Notes: a model not told the origin generated them from the letters alone. A DNA stretch of 64,000 bases from Bradyrhizobium sp. KBS0727 (GCF_005937885.2 NZ_CP042176.1:6443501-6507500); one strand, 5' to 3'. Shown: positions 26,693 to 34,975, counted from the first letter of the stretch. A program made the numbers and translations.

Positions 26693-26732
26693 GGGCGCGA
26701 GCGTGGTGATGCCGCTCGCGCCCTTCTTTTTT
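26693..26732 (+). terminator. Hairpin with T tract, copy 2 of a duplicated pair
   Basis: Same 11-base stem and nine-base loop as at 25126-25168, again followed by TTCTTTTTT. It lies between the MATE promoter and the 3' end of the histidine kinase gene. On the minus strand it would be transcribed after the kinase stop and could help end that mRNA. Confidence 0.65.
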
Positions 26733-26755
26733 GTGCAACGCGCCGCATTCGCGGA

Positions 26756-28771
26756 TCAGGACGCCGGCGCCCCGGCCGCCAATGCTTCCCTGATCCGGCG
26801 GGCGAGTTCGACCTTGCGATAGGGCTTGGTCAGAATGATCGACCGCGCGGAGGCATGTCCCTTTTCGATCAATGTCTCCAACGCGTAGCCGGAGCTGAAA
26901 ACGACCGGCAGGCCGCTGCGGACCTGGCGGGCCAGATCGGCCAGGTCCCAGCCGCTCATGCCGCCCGGCATGACGATATCGGTAAACAGCATATCGATCC
27001 CGGGGTTTGCCCGAAGCTTGCCCAGGGCATCGTCGCCGGTGACGGCAGCGATCACGGTGTAGCCGAGGCTTTCCAGCCTGCGCACGACCGACGCGCGGAC
27101 GAAGGGATCGTCCTCGGCCACCAGGATCGTTTCATCGCCCCTGGGGGCGCCTTCTTCATTGGCGGTGTCTTGCTCGGGAACCCGCGGAACGGCGGTGCCG
27201 ACGCGCGGCAAATAGAGGCGCACCGTCGTGCCCAGCCCCGGCTCGCTGTAAATCGAGACGTGACCGTTCGACTGCTTGGCAAATCCGTACACCATGCTCA
27301 GGCCGAGGCCTGAGCCCTTGCCGACCTCCTTGGTGGTGTAAAACGGCTCGAACACCCGGCCAATCACTTCGGGCGTCATACCCTCGCCGTTGTCGGTCAC
27401 GGCGATCAGGGCGTATTCCCCGGTCGTGACTTCCGGATGCGAGCCCGGGGCGCGATCATCGAGCGAGACGACGTCGGTGCCCAGCGTCAGCTTGCCGCCC
27501 GAGGGCATGGCGTCCTGCGCGTTCAAGGCAAGGTTCAACACCGCCGATTCAAGCTGGGCGCGGTCGACAAAGGCGAAAATCCCGTCGGGATCGAAAGCGG
27601 TCACGATTTCGATATCCTCCCGCAGCGTCCGCCGCAGCAGCTTGTGCATGGAATCGAGCAGTTCGTGGCAATCGACGGCGAGCGGCTGTAGGAATTGCCG
27701 GCGGCTGAACGCCAGCAGCCGCTGCGTCAGCTCCGCGCCGCGTTCGCCCGACCGGCAGATATCGTCGGCGATCCGCCGCAGGTCCTCCCGAGACTTCAGT
27801 TGCTCGCCGAGGTGTTCGGCATTGCCGATCATGACCGTGAGCAGGTTGTTGAAATCGTGGGCGATGCCGCCGGAGAGTTGCCCGACGATCTCCATTTTCT
27901 GCGACTGGCGAAGTTGCTCCTCGGTCTGCTTGCGCGAGGTCAGGTCGTGAACGATTCCGACAAAGATCGATTCGCCATCCTGCTTCGCCTCGCCGACCGA
28001 CAGCTCCATCGGAAAGGTGGAGCCGTCCTTGCGAAGGCCGATCACCTCGCGGCCGGTACCGATGATCTTGCGCTCGCCGGTGCGCAGGAAACTGCTGACA
28101 TAGCGATCGTGGTGGTCGCTATACATCGGCGGCATCAGTATCTTGACGTTTTCGTGGAAGACTTCTTCTGCCCGATAGCCGAACAGCCGCTCGCAGGCCG
28201 GGTTGAACAACAGGATGCGGCCCCGGGCGTCGATCAGGATGAAGCCGTCGACCGCGGTTTCGACCACCGCCGTCAGCCGCGCCATGCTTTCGCGCTGGGC
28301 GCGCTGGGCCGCGCGGAATTGCGCCAGCAGATTTTCAGAATCGCGGGCCTTGATCTCTTCGTCCTTGAGCGCCTCCTGCACCTGACGGAATTCAAACGGC
28401 GACGGAATGGTCAGGAGTTTCGGCAGCAACGGCCACAGCATTCCGGCGGTGAATACCGAGGCGGCGGCTGTCGCGGCCTTCACCAGCCCCTCGATGCCGT
28501 ACACCGGCACCCACAGCGTATAGATCGACAGCACATGCGTCAGGCCGCATGCCATGATGAAGATGCCGAACGACCAGTAGACCCATCCGAACCGGAGGTC
28601 GCGGCGCTTGAGGACAAAAATCGCCAGCGCAAACGGAATCGAGAAATAGGCCAGCGCGATCAGCGCGTCGGACACGACATGCAGCCAGATCAGCTCGGGC
28701 TCCCACAGCAGGCAAATGCCGTGGGGAGAGAACATCGACGAATCCAGAATACGCTCAAGGAATTTTGTCAT
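26756..28771 (-). CDS. Hybrid sensor histidine kinase with ethylene-receptor-like membrane domain
   Basis: A 671-residue sensor. Residues ~25-110 form three membrane spans matching the ethylene-binding domain of plant ETR1: SDALIALAYFSIP (Asp35, Tyr42) and GIFIMACGLTH (Ile72, Cys75, His79) align with ETR1 Asp25, Tyr32, Ile62, Cys65 and His69. Cys and His bind the copper that holds ethylene in ETR1. Then come a PAS domain (~170-285), a His phosphoacceptor region (GGIAHDFNNLL), an ATPase domain (DNGEGM, GSGLGLSMVYGF) and a receiver (LFTDIVMPGG). The ATG at 28771 begins the membrane-proximal region; the upstream extension has no features. Confidence 0.88.
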   Translation of the reverse strand: MTKFLERILDSSMFSPHGICLLWEPELIWLHVVSDALIALAYFSIPFALAIFVLKRRDLRFGWVYWSFGIFIMACGLTHVLSIYTLWVPVYGIEGLVKAATAAASVFTAGMLWPLLPKLLTIPSPFEFRQVQEALKDEEIKARDSENLLAQFRAAQRAQRESMARLTAVVETAVDGFILIDARGRILLFNPACERLFGYRAEEVFHENVKILMPPMYSDHHDRYVSSFLRTGERKIIGTGREVIGLRKDGSTFPMELSVGEAKQDGESIFVGIVHDLTSRKQTEEQLRQSQKMEIVGQLSGGIAHDFNNLLTVMIGNAEHLGEQLKSREDLRRIADDICRSGERGAELTQRLLAFSRRQFLQPLAVDCHELLDSMHKLLRRTLREDIEIVTAFDPDGIFAFVDRAQLESAVLNLALNAQDAMPSGGKLTLGTDVVSLDDRAPGSHPEVTTGEYALIAVTDNGEGMTPEVIGRVFEPFYTTKEVGKGSGLGLSMVYGFAKQSNGHVSIYSEPGLGTTVRLYLPRVGTAVPRVPEQDTANEEGAPRGDETILVAEDDPFVRASVVRRLESLGYTVIAAVTGDDALGKLRANPGIDMLFTDIVMPGGMSGWDLADLARQVRSGLPVVFSSGYALETLIEKGHASARSIILTKPYRKVELARRIREALAAGAPAS

Positions 28772-29139
28772 AATCGGACCCCGGTCTGCGCAACCAGCAA
28801 TATGGAACCCATGGTGCGCGATTCGGGTCGGTGAGTTAAGGCGTCGGCGGAAGCTGTTATTCCCCTTGGCGCGCAAACCGCCGCGCAGGTCCGGGAAGCC
28901 GCAAGCCGGCTGCCGGTATTTTCAGCGGCATCCGGCTTATCCGCCGGACGACGCCCCCATTGCCGCTATGACCTGAGGTATTTGTTGATCCGCCTGGGAC
29001 CGGCCACTGGTGAACGCAAACGTTCGCTGTCCGCCCCAATCCGCAGCAGGCATCAAACCGGTTTGATTTGAAAGTGCGTTGTGGCCGGCACAGCGCCGGC
29101 GTTATGCCGGCTCAAGCGACGGCAGGCCGTGCGAGCCGC
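28772..29139. other. Gene-free spacer upstream of the kinase
   Basis: 368 bases between the start of the kinase gene and the end of the coiled-coil gene, both on the minus strand. It should contain the kinase promoter. I see a GAACG...CGTTC inverted pair near 29013-29026 and a GCCGGC-rich palindrome near 29087-29110, but no clear promoter hexamers and no supported small gene. Confidence 0.4.
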
Positions 29140-29616
29140 TCAGAGCAGTCGCGTGCGGATGGCTTGCTCGACCGCGGCGAGCTCGCGATTGGCCTTCAAG
29201 AGCTGGTTCTCGGCCGCTTGCGCGCGAAACTCCGCCGCGGTGGCATAGTCTTCGGCGGATTCGATGCGCTTCTCGGCATGGTTCAATGCCCGGGTCGCTT
29301 CCTGAAGCCTGCGATTGAGCTCGGTGATGGTTTCGAGCCGCGCGCGTTCCGCGGCCTGCTTCTGCCGTTCCGCCAGAAGCAGTTTTTCAGCCAGGCTCTT
29401 GCACAACGACTGAGCGTTGGCCTCTCGCTCGCGCGCGTGATGTTCCATGCTGTCGAACAGTTCGGCGGCCTGGTTGACCAGATCCAGCGCCGTCTCGCCG
29501 TAGTCTTCTTCGTCGGACCGGGGGAACCTGAGAACGTTCTCCCTTTCCCGGCTCGAAGATCGGTCCCGATAATCCCAGATGTCCTCGCGGAGCTGCTGAT
29601 TGCTTCGGTACGCCAT
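29140..29616 (-). CDS. Coiled-coil hypothetical protein, 158 residues
   Basis: I do not recognise a named family. After a polar start (MAYRSNQQLREDIWDYRDRS) the protein is almost wholly charged heptad-like helix from about residue 40 to the end, rich in Glu, Ala, Arg and Gln, with no membrane span or signal. It is probably a soluble dimer-forming or scaffold protein. The start at 29616 is chosen because upstream residues look like non-coding translation. Confidence 0.6.
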   Translation of the reverse strand: MAYRSNQQLREDIWDYRDRSSSRERENVLRFPRSDEEDYGETALDLVNQAAELFDSMEHHAREREANAQSLCKSLAEKLLLAERQKQAAERARLETITELNRRLQEATRALNHAEKRIESAEDYATAAEFRAQAAENQLLKANRELAAVEQAIRTRLL

Positions 29617-29742
29617 GTGCGTGCGGCCTTTTACTGAACACCAGAGCCGAAAACTATCGCAACATGGTAAAGGCGGCGTTAATCGGCGCACCGGCCCGGG
29701 CGGCGCGCCGCGGTACCCGAATCATCCGATGTGCCACTGGCA

Positions 29743-29922
29743 TCAGCCGATGTGCCATTGGCCCTTGTGAATGTCGAACTTCACCGAGCCTTCGTCCCGC
29801 ATTTTCAGCAAAATCGCCTGGCAAGCTTCCTGATTGGGCAGATTGGCGCGCTTCATGACTTCAAAGATCTTGAGCGGCTTCTCGCGTAGCGCACTCAGGA
29901 TTTTCTCGCGATCGTTGAGCAT
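29743..29922 (-). CDS. Small winged-helix-like protein, 59 residues
   Basis: The 59-residue product MLNDREKILSALREKPLKIF... has a compact helix-helix-strand pattern (ALREKPLKIFEVMKRANLPNQEACQAIL, then DEGSVKFDIHKGQWHIG) like a minimal winged-helix domain. It could bind DNA or be a protein adapter. The ATG at 29922 has GAGGAAA upstream. The last codons, encoding QWHIG, are echoed by a near copy just past the stop (29727-29742 against 29749-29763), a small tandem duplication. Function unknown. Confidence 0.65.
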   Translation of the reverse strand: MLNDREKILSALREKPLKIFEVMKRANLPNQEACQAILLKMRDEGSVKFDIHKGQWHIG

Positions 29923-30060
29923 GTGATTTTCCTCTGCTGATGGCGGCTGTGCAGTGCCGGTACCGATGTGCCGATACGCTGCGTGACGCGTCTGTGCAAG
30001 ACAATCCCGACCCAAATTGTGGCAAGTTTATTGGCGATCGACCGCAAGATCAGCCTGCAG

Positions 30061-30096
30061 AAAACAAAAACGGCGCGCCACACCGCGCGCCGTTTT
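30061..30096 (-). terminator. Rho-independent terminator of phyR
   Basis: An 11-base stem (AAAACGGCGCG at 30067-30077, CGCGCCGTTTT at 30086-30096) is followed on the minus strand by a T-rich run, TTTTTGTTTT. It starts 28 bases after the phyR stop. Confidence 0.85.
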
Positions 30097-30123
30097 CAGT
30101 TCGCAAACGGGTTGACCGTCGCC

Positions 30124-30930
30124 TTACGCCACCTTCGGCGCGCGGTTCTTCGAGTTGCGCTGGAAGAACAGCGCCTGACTCGCCACCGCCGAGACCATCG
30201 CCGGCTGGAACGGTTTTGAAATCAGGAACGCGGGCTCCGGACGCTCGCCGGTGAGGAAGCGTTCGGGATAAGCGGTGATGAACACGACAGGCACTTCGAA
30301 GGTCTTGAGCAGTTCGTTGACCGCGTCAAGACCGGATGAGCCGTCGGCAAGCTGGATGTCGGCCAGGATCAAACCGGGCTTGCGGTTCTTGGCGAGTGCG
30401 ACCGCATCGGTATGGGTGCGGGCGACGCCGATGACGTTGTGGCCGAGATTCTTCACGAGGCTTTCGAGATCCATCGCGATGAAGGTCTCGTCCTCGATGA
30501 TCAGGACATCGGTGGCGATTTCGGCCGCCATCTCGCGGCCGGCGGTATCGGCGAGCCTGCGGGTCTCGGCGATCTCCTTGTCGAGGATGAACGCCACTTC
30601 CTCCTCCGAAAACCCTTCCAGCGACAGCAGCAGGAAGGCCTGTCGTGGCAATGGGGTGATATTCGAAAGCCGGCGCTCTGACGGCGACGACGTGGAAGAG
30701 GTCTCGGACCTTTCGTTGATCGAGACCGAATTCCAGATCTGCGTGAACAGCCGGAACAGGCCGGCGCGGGCGCCGTGGCGCTCGTCCAGCAGCGAGGGAT
30801 CCTGCAGCAGGGCCTCCAGCATGGCCCCGACATAGGCGTCGCCGGACGCCTGGCTGCCGGTCAACGCACGGGCATAGCGCCGCAACAGCGGCAAATGTTC
30901 AGCAACGAGCTGTGATCGGGACATCCCCAT
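30124..30930 (-). CDS. phyR: General stress response regulator PhyR (sigma-like domain plus receiver)
   Basis: A 268-residue anti-anti-sigma response regulator. The N-terminal ~135 residues mimic an ECF sigma factor (LVAEHLPLLRRYARALTGSQ, and LPRQAFLLLSLEGFSEEEVAFIL), and the C-terminal receiver has the acidic pocket IIEDE, phospho-acceptor Asp191 in LILADIQ, and Lys239. When phosphorylated it titrates NepR and frees EcfG. It is divergent from nepR-ecfG. The ATG at 30930 has AAGGA upstream; ATG at 30924 is nearly as good. Confidence 0.95.
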   Translation of the reverse strand: MGMSRSQLVAEHLPLLRRYARALTGSQASGDAYVGAMLEALLQDPSLLDERHGARAGLFRLFTQIWNSVSINERSETSSTSSPSERRLSNITPLPRQAFLLLSLEGFSEEEVAFILDKEIAETRRLADTAGREMAAEIATDVLIIEDETFIAMDLESLVKNLGHNVIGVARTHTDAVALAKNRKPGLILADIQLADGSSGLDAVNELLKTFEVPVVFITAYPERFLTGERPEPAFLISKPFQPAMVSAVASQALFFQRNSKNRAPKVA

Positions 30931-31209
30931 TCCATCCTTGTCTAGTCGCACTTCGGGTCGACCATGCCTGAAACCGAGGTTCAGACCGGGCGCATCTGAA
31001 CGGGGTGACCCGGTTCCCCTGTCATCTCAACTACGCTTGAACAGCGAGAAAGTTCCCGGAAAAAGTTCCCGCCATTCGGAACTTTCCTGGAACGATCGCA
31101 TTACCTTTAACCAGCAACGCGGCGGCCAGTACCCAATCAATAAGGCCCGTTTCGAGGAAAAAATCTTGAAAAACAGGAACTTACCTCTCGGGGGAGCGTG
31201 GATCAGATC
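30931..31209. promoter_or_regulatory. Divergent phyR / nepR-ecfG promoter region rich in GGAAC elements
   Basis: The spacer holds three GGAAC pentamers on each strand. Best EcfG-like pairs are: minus strand, GGAAC (31056-31052), 16 bases, CGTA (31035-31032), for phyR; plus strand, GGAAC (31078-31082), 16 bases, CATT (31099-31102), for nepR; and GGAAC (31176-31180), 16 bases, CGTG (31197-31200), which lies too close to the nepR start. None has a perfect -10, unlike the three target promoters at 18, 22 and 23 kb. Autoregulation by EcfG is usual at this locus. Confidence 0.5.
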
Positions 31210-31395
31210 ATGAAAGAAGTAAAGAAGCAGGGCGGGCTCAATGCCGAGATTCAGTCCAGGATCGGGCACCAGCTAAGGGCCATGTACGACGACGTGGTGC
31301 GGCAAGGCGTGCCAGACCGCTTTGCCGAACTCATCCGAAAGCTCGATGGGCCCGAAGCCGCCGCTGAAATCGCAAAAAAAGACGGAGGTGAATAA
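31210..31395 (+). CDS. nepR: Anti-sigma factor NepR
   Basis: A 61-residue protein that holds EcfG inactive until phosphorylated PhyR binds it. The core IQSRIGHQLRAMYDDVVRQGVPDRFAELI is the conserved NepR two-helix region. The ATG at 31210 is preferred over a GTG at 31198 because GGGGGAG (31191-31196) sits too close to the GTG. The stop TAA overlaps the ecfG ATG by one base (TAATG), coupling the two. Confidence 0.93.
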   Translation: MKEVKKQGGLNAEIQSRIGHQLRAMYDDVVRQGVPDRFAELIRKLDGPEAAAEIAKKDGGE

Positions 31396-31943
31396 TGCCT
31401 CTCACAGACTCACTTCGCGACGACATTTTGGCGTCGGTCCCCAGCCTGCGCGCGTTCGCGATCTCGCTCTCCGGTAATGGCGACCGCGCCGACGACCTGG
31501 TGCAGGAAACCTTGCTGCGCGCCATCGCCAATATCGACTCGTTTCAGCCCGGCTCCAACCTGCCAGCATGGCTGTTTACCATCCTGCGCAACCTGTTCCG
31601 CTCCGACTATCGCAAGCGGCGGCGCGAGGTGGAGGACGCCGAGGGCAATTACGCCAAAACCCTGAAGACCCAGCCGGCGCAAAACGCCCATCTGGAATTC
31701 GAGGAGTTTCGCGTCGCGCTCGAAAAGCTGCCACAAGACCAGCGCGAGGCGCTGATCCTAGTCGGCGCCTCCGGCTTCTCCTATGAAGACGCCGCGGCGA
31801 TCTGCGGCTGCGCGGTCGGCACCATCAAGAGCCGCGTCAACCGCGCGCGCTCGAAGCTGTCCGCTTTGCTCTATGTCGACGGCGCCGAGGATTTCGGCCC
31901 AGACAACACCGTGCGCGCCGTGATCGGCGGCAACAGCAGCTGA
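31395..31943 (+). CDS. ecfG: ECF sigma factor EcfG (general stress response)
   Basis: A 182-residue sigma factor. Region 2 contains DDLVQETLLRAIANIDSFQ and FTILRNLFRSDYRKRRRE; region 4 contains LPQDQREALILVGASGFSY and AVGTIKSRVNRARSKL. It recognises GGAAC-N16/17-CGTT promoters and drives the general stress regulon. It has GGAGG upstream, is translationally coupled to nepR and ends in a strong terminator. Three perfect target sites lie elsewhere in this window. Confidence 0.95.
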   Translation: MPLTDSLRDDILASVPSLRAFAISLSGNGDRADDLVQETLLRAIANIDSFQPGSNLPAWLFTILRNLFRSDYRKRRREVEDAEGNYAKTLKTQPAQNAHLEFEEFRVALEKLPQDQREALILVGASGFSYEDAAAICGCAVGTIKSRVNRARSKLSALLYVDGAEDFGPDNTVRAVIGGNSS

Positions 31944-32053
31944 TGACAGCATCGAAGTGACACGAAAGGCGGCCCGGTCGGGCCGCCTTTTTTGTTTTGC
32001 GATTTTTGAACGTCATTGCGCTCAATCGTCCGGTCATAGCTGTTGTCGCGCAT
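31871..32053 (-). CDS. Possible small ORF antisense to the ecfG 3' end
   Basis: A 60-residue frame (MRDNSYDRTIERNDVQKSQ...) has an almost ideal Shine-Dalgarno site, GAGGAGGAGG, six bases before the ATG at 32053. It lies 81 bases downstream of the kinase gene on the same strand, crosses the ecfG terminator and overlaps the last 73 bases of ecfG. Residues after about 20 look like terminator read-through and not a fold. It could be a leader-type peptide, a truncated remnant, or chance. Confidence 0.25.
   Translation of the reverse strand: MRDNSYDRTIERNDVQKSQNKKGGPTGPPFVSLRCCHQLLLPPITARTVLSGPKSSAPST
31965..31993 (+). terminator. Rho-independent terminator of nepR-ecfG
   Basis: Perfect 11-base stem AAAGGCGGCCC / GGGCCGCCTTT with a four-base loop and a following T tract, 21 bases past the ecfG stop. 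Confidence 0.92.
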
Positions 32054-32134
32054 CGAATCCTCCTCCTCTCAGGGGGGTGATTCAATCAGCGAATTATTGA
32101 ACATGCACCGCAATGACGACGGGGTGTGATTCCG

Positions 32135-33790
32135 CTACCTCACCGGCCTTACCGGCGCGGAGATCTGGTCGGTGCGGTCGCGTTCGCTCATATCGACGAC
32201 GGTCACCATCGGCGCGGTGAGTTCGTAGACGTAGCTGACATCGGTGAAGTAGCGTTTGGCGGTGCCGCCGAGCGCTTCCGGCGCCACACGATCCAGCAGG
32301 ATCAGGCCGAAATCGCTGTCTTCCCGCCGCGTCGCGGCGCTGGTGTTGAACTCTTCCCAGCGGAAATGAAAAATCGTATCCGGCTCCTCACCGGTGACTT
32401 CCCAGTTCACCACGATATGCGGGTGCTTGCCGACCAGCGACAGGCCCTCGTCGGAATGCGACGCCAGTTCGAAGAACAACAACGAGAGCGATTGCGCGGC
32501 GCGCGCGCTGACGGCGATGTCCGGGCCCGTCACCACGATGCGGTCGGCGTGCGGGATCGCGCGCGACTCGAACAGGCCTTTCAGCTTGACGCCCTGCCAC
32601 TGGCTTTCGCTGAGCAGCGTAACGACATTGGACATCGCGTGAATGCGTCCGATCAGGAGCTCGCGCGCGACATCGATGTCGGCGCCGTGGCGCAGCGTGC
32701 GCGTCACGATCGACTGGATCACGGCCAGGATGTTCTTGACCCGGTGGTTGAGCTCGTCGATCACAGCCGTCAGCCGGCGTTCGAAGCCGATCCGTACCTG
32801 GATCTCGCGGCTGAGCCGCAGATTGTTGTAGGCGACGTATCCGAACAGGCCGCAGATGATGCCGGTCAGCGCCAGGCCGATGGCGGCCACGATGACCGCC
32901 GTTTGCTGCGCGCGCTGTACGAGGTTGGTCTTGGCGTAATAAGCGAGCGACCAGTCGCGGCCACCGAACGTCACGGTGCGCACCATCGACGGCGCCGGGC
33001 CCTCCTTAGCCAGCGCACGCAACGTGACGACGCCGGCATCGTTGGCGACGAACTCGTCGTTGGCGTCGCGCGGATCCTTCAGCACCACGGAAAACAGCGA
33101 ACGGTCGTCGTTGGCCAGCATCAACGGCGCCAGCTCGTAGGAAAAGGTGACGAAGCCCGCGAGCTCGCTCGAGCCTTCCTGCGACACCGGCGCCGCCAGC
33201 ACGAGGCCGACCGGCCCGTTCTGCCGCAACAGCGGGATCGGGTCCGACGCCACAGGCTTGCCGGCCGCCACCGCCTGCGCCAGCATCGGGCCTACGACCG
33301 AGTGCCGGTCCAGCGCGCGGCCGGGAAGGCCGATGGTGTCCGGGCTGCGCGGCTCCAGGTCCATCAGCACATTGATGGGCTTGTCGATCGCCTTGATATC
33401 GAGCGGCCGGTCATCGAAATCGCGAATGATGGGGTTGGAGAAGCCGGCGCTCTTGAGTTCCGATTCGGCCTGGCTCAGCTCGCTCGGCTTGAGCCGCGCG
33501 ATCCACGACGCCACCACGAAGTCGGTCTTGAAGGCATAGATCGATGCCCGCAGCGGCTGGAGCATGTTGGCCTTCACCGACGAAGCGCGGAAAAGGCCGG
33601 ACGCAACCCGCGCAAGCAACTCGCGCTCGGTCAGGCGGTCCTGCACCAGGCTGGCGTGGACGTCGATCGCCCGCGCCAGCGCGATCCCCTCGATCTGCAG
33701 CTCCTGATCGTGGACGCGATAGGCCGCGAGACCGGAGAGCAAAACCCCGATCAGCGCGATAAAGCCGATGATGAATCCCAGCCGGACCAC
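32135..33790 (-). CDS. Sensor histidine kinase with periplasmic CHASE-like domain (HWE/HisKA_2), probable PhyR kinase
   Basis: A 551-residue kinase. An N-terminal span (~5-25) and a second near 300-322 enclose a ~270-residue periplasmic sensor resembling CHASE domains. The cytoplasmic part begins with ELNHRVKNILAVIQSIVTRTL, the HWE/HisKA_2 phosphoacceptor box. The ATPase part is degenerate-looking (DSDFGLILLDRVAPEALGG in place of a classic G box). Kinases of this class next to phyR phosphorylate PhyR. It starts with GTG at 33790; no ATG lies upstream in frame. A gene symbol phyK would be reasonable but is not certain. Confidence 0.85.
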   Translation of the reverse strand: MVRLGFIIGFIALIGVLLSGLAAYRVHDQELQIEGIALARAIDVHASLVQDRLTERELLARVASGLFRASSVKANMLQPLRASIYAFKTDFVVASWIARLKPSELSQAESELKSAGFSNPIIRDFDDRPLDIKAIDKPINVLMDLEPRSPDTIGLPGRALDRHSVVGPMLAQAVAAGKPVASDPIPLLRQNGPVGLVLAAPVSQEGSSELAGFVTFSYELAPLMLANDDRSLFSVVLKDPRDANDEFVANDAGVVTLRALAKEGPAPSMVRTVTFGGRDWSLAYYAKTNLVQRAQQTAVIVAAIGLALTGIICGLFGYVAYNNLRLSREIQVRIGFERRLTAVIDELNHRVKNILAVIQSIVTRTLRHGADIDVARELLIGRIHAMSNVVTLLSESQWQGVKLKGLFESRAIPHADRIVVTGPDIAVSARAAQSLSLLFFELASHSDEGLSLVGKHPHIVVNWEVTGEEPDTIFHFRWEEFNTSAATRREDSDFGLILLDRVAPEALGGTAKRYFTDVSYVYELTAPMVTVVDMSERDRTDQISAPVRPVR

Positions 33791-34137
33791 TCGCTTACTC
33801 GGGAATGAAAAGTGGGCGAAAACGAAAAAGTGGGCGAAAACGAAAAAATAACTCTTCGGTCTGCCGTGGCAGCAACACGCGGCGGCACAAGCCGGCCGCG
33901 GCGGAATATGAAGGAGCGATCATCGGCACGCAACAAACAGAGGGTGGCAGCGGGTATCAACACCGGCCGCCGTTAACGCTGGTTTGGCGGGGCCAGAGGT
34001 TGCTAATCGCGACAGGCCGATTTGGTTCCTGCGAATTTGAGATATCTTTCAAAAAGGGCGGCGGCGCACGCGCAAATGGTTAACGCGCGTCGCTGGACCG
34101 TGAGTCCCGGCCCGGCCTCGGCCCGCCTTAACCCACA
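33791..34137. other. Spacer with an 18-base exact tandem repeat
   Basis: 347 bases between the kinase start and the ureG stop. AGTGGGCGAAAACGAAAA occurs twice in tandem at 33811-33828 and 33829-33846, about 20 bases upstream of the kinase start, where it could affect promoter spacing or translation. The rest shows no gene I can support and no clear promoter. Confidence 0.6.
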
Positions 34138-34776
34138 TTAACCCACCTTGGCCTTCGTGGCCGGGCGGAGCCCGCCTTTGGTCTCGATGAAGCTGATGAT
34201 GCGATCGAGCCCCTCGCTCTTCTTCAGATTGGTCATCACGAACGGCCGCTCGCCGCGCATCCGTTTCGCATCGGTGTCCATCTTCTCCAGCGACGCACCG
34301 ACATGCGGCGCGAGATCGATCTTGTTGATCACCAAGAGGTCGGAACGGGTAATGCCGGGACCGCCCTTGGAGGGAATCTTGTCGCCGGCCGCGACGTCGA
34401 TGACGTAGATCGTGAGGTCGGCAAGTTCGGGCGAAAAGGTCGCGGCCAGATTGTCGCCGCCGGACTCGATCAGCACCAGATCGAGGTTGGGGAATTTCGC
34501 GCGCATGTCGGCGACCGCCGCCAGATTCATCGAAGCGTCCTCGCGGATCGCGGTGTGCGGACAGCCGCCGGTCTCGACGCCGGCGATACGATCCGGCGTC
34601 AGCGAGCCCGATCGCACTAGAAACTCCGCATCCCATTTGGTGTAGATGTCGTTCGTGATCGCGGCGATGTCGTAGCGCTCGCGCATCGATTTGCAGAGCA
34701 GGTCCATCAGCGCGGTCTTGCCGGAGCCTACGGGACCGCCGATGCCGATCCGAAGCGGGCCATGAGAATTAGACAT
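34138..34776 (-). CDS. ureG: Urease accessory GTPase UreG
   Basis: A 212-residue SIMIBI GTPase that powers nickel delivery to urease. The P-loop is GGPVGSGKT near residues 13-21, the metal-binding CPH is in VETGGCPHTAIREDAS, and the guanine motif is NKIDL. It is the last gene of the urease operon, after ureF, with a repeat-filled 199-base gap between them. Confidence 0.95.
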   Translation of the reverse strand: MSNSHGPLRIGIGGPVGSGKTALMDLLCKSMRERYDIAAITNDIYTKWDAEFLVRSGSLTPDRIAGVETGGCPHTAIREDASMNLAAVADMRAKFPNLDLVLIESGGDNLAATFSPELADLTIYVIDVAAGDKIPSKGGPGITRSDLLVINKIDLAPHVGASLEKMDTDAKRMRGERPFVMTNLKKSEGLDRIISFIETKGGLRPATKAKVG

Positions 34777-34797
34777 CTGGGGTGCTCTCCGAGTTAT

Positions 34798-34955
34798 CGT
34801 CGTCCCTGCCTAGTGCGCAATTGCGCACGGGCGCAGGGACCCATACCGCGTGATCTATCTATGGGGCCACATGGCAGACGTCTTCCGTAGCGACTAGAGC
34901 CGGTGGTTACGGGTGCCCGCTCCGTGCGCAATTGCGCACCAGGCGGGGACGACGG
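34798..34955. repeat. Two palindromic repeats within the ureF-ureG gap
   Basis: The perfect palindrome GTGCGCAATTGCGCAC occurs at 34813-34828 and 34924-34939. The first is enclosed by TCCCTGC and GCAGGGA arms; the second by CCCGC-type arms. Together they fill most of the space inside the operon and may slow or process the mRNA between ureF and ureG. A third copy is at 784-799. Confidence 0.75.
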
Positions 34956-34975
34956 GCTGAGAGTGCGTCGCCCCG

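Noticed and set aside
31176..31200. EcfG promoter directly at the nepR start
   Set aside because: Spacing is right, but the -10 would overlap the first possible start codon and leave no ribosome site; an upstream GGAAC is more likely.
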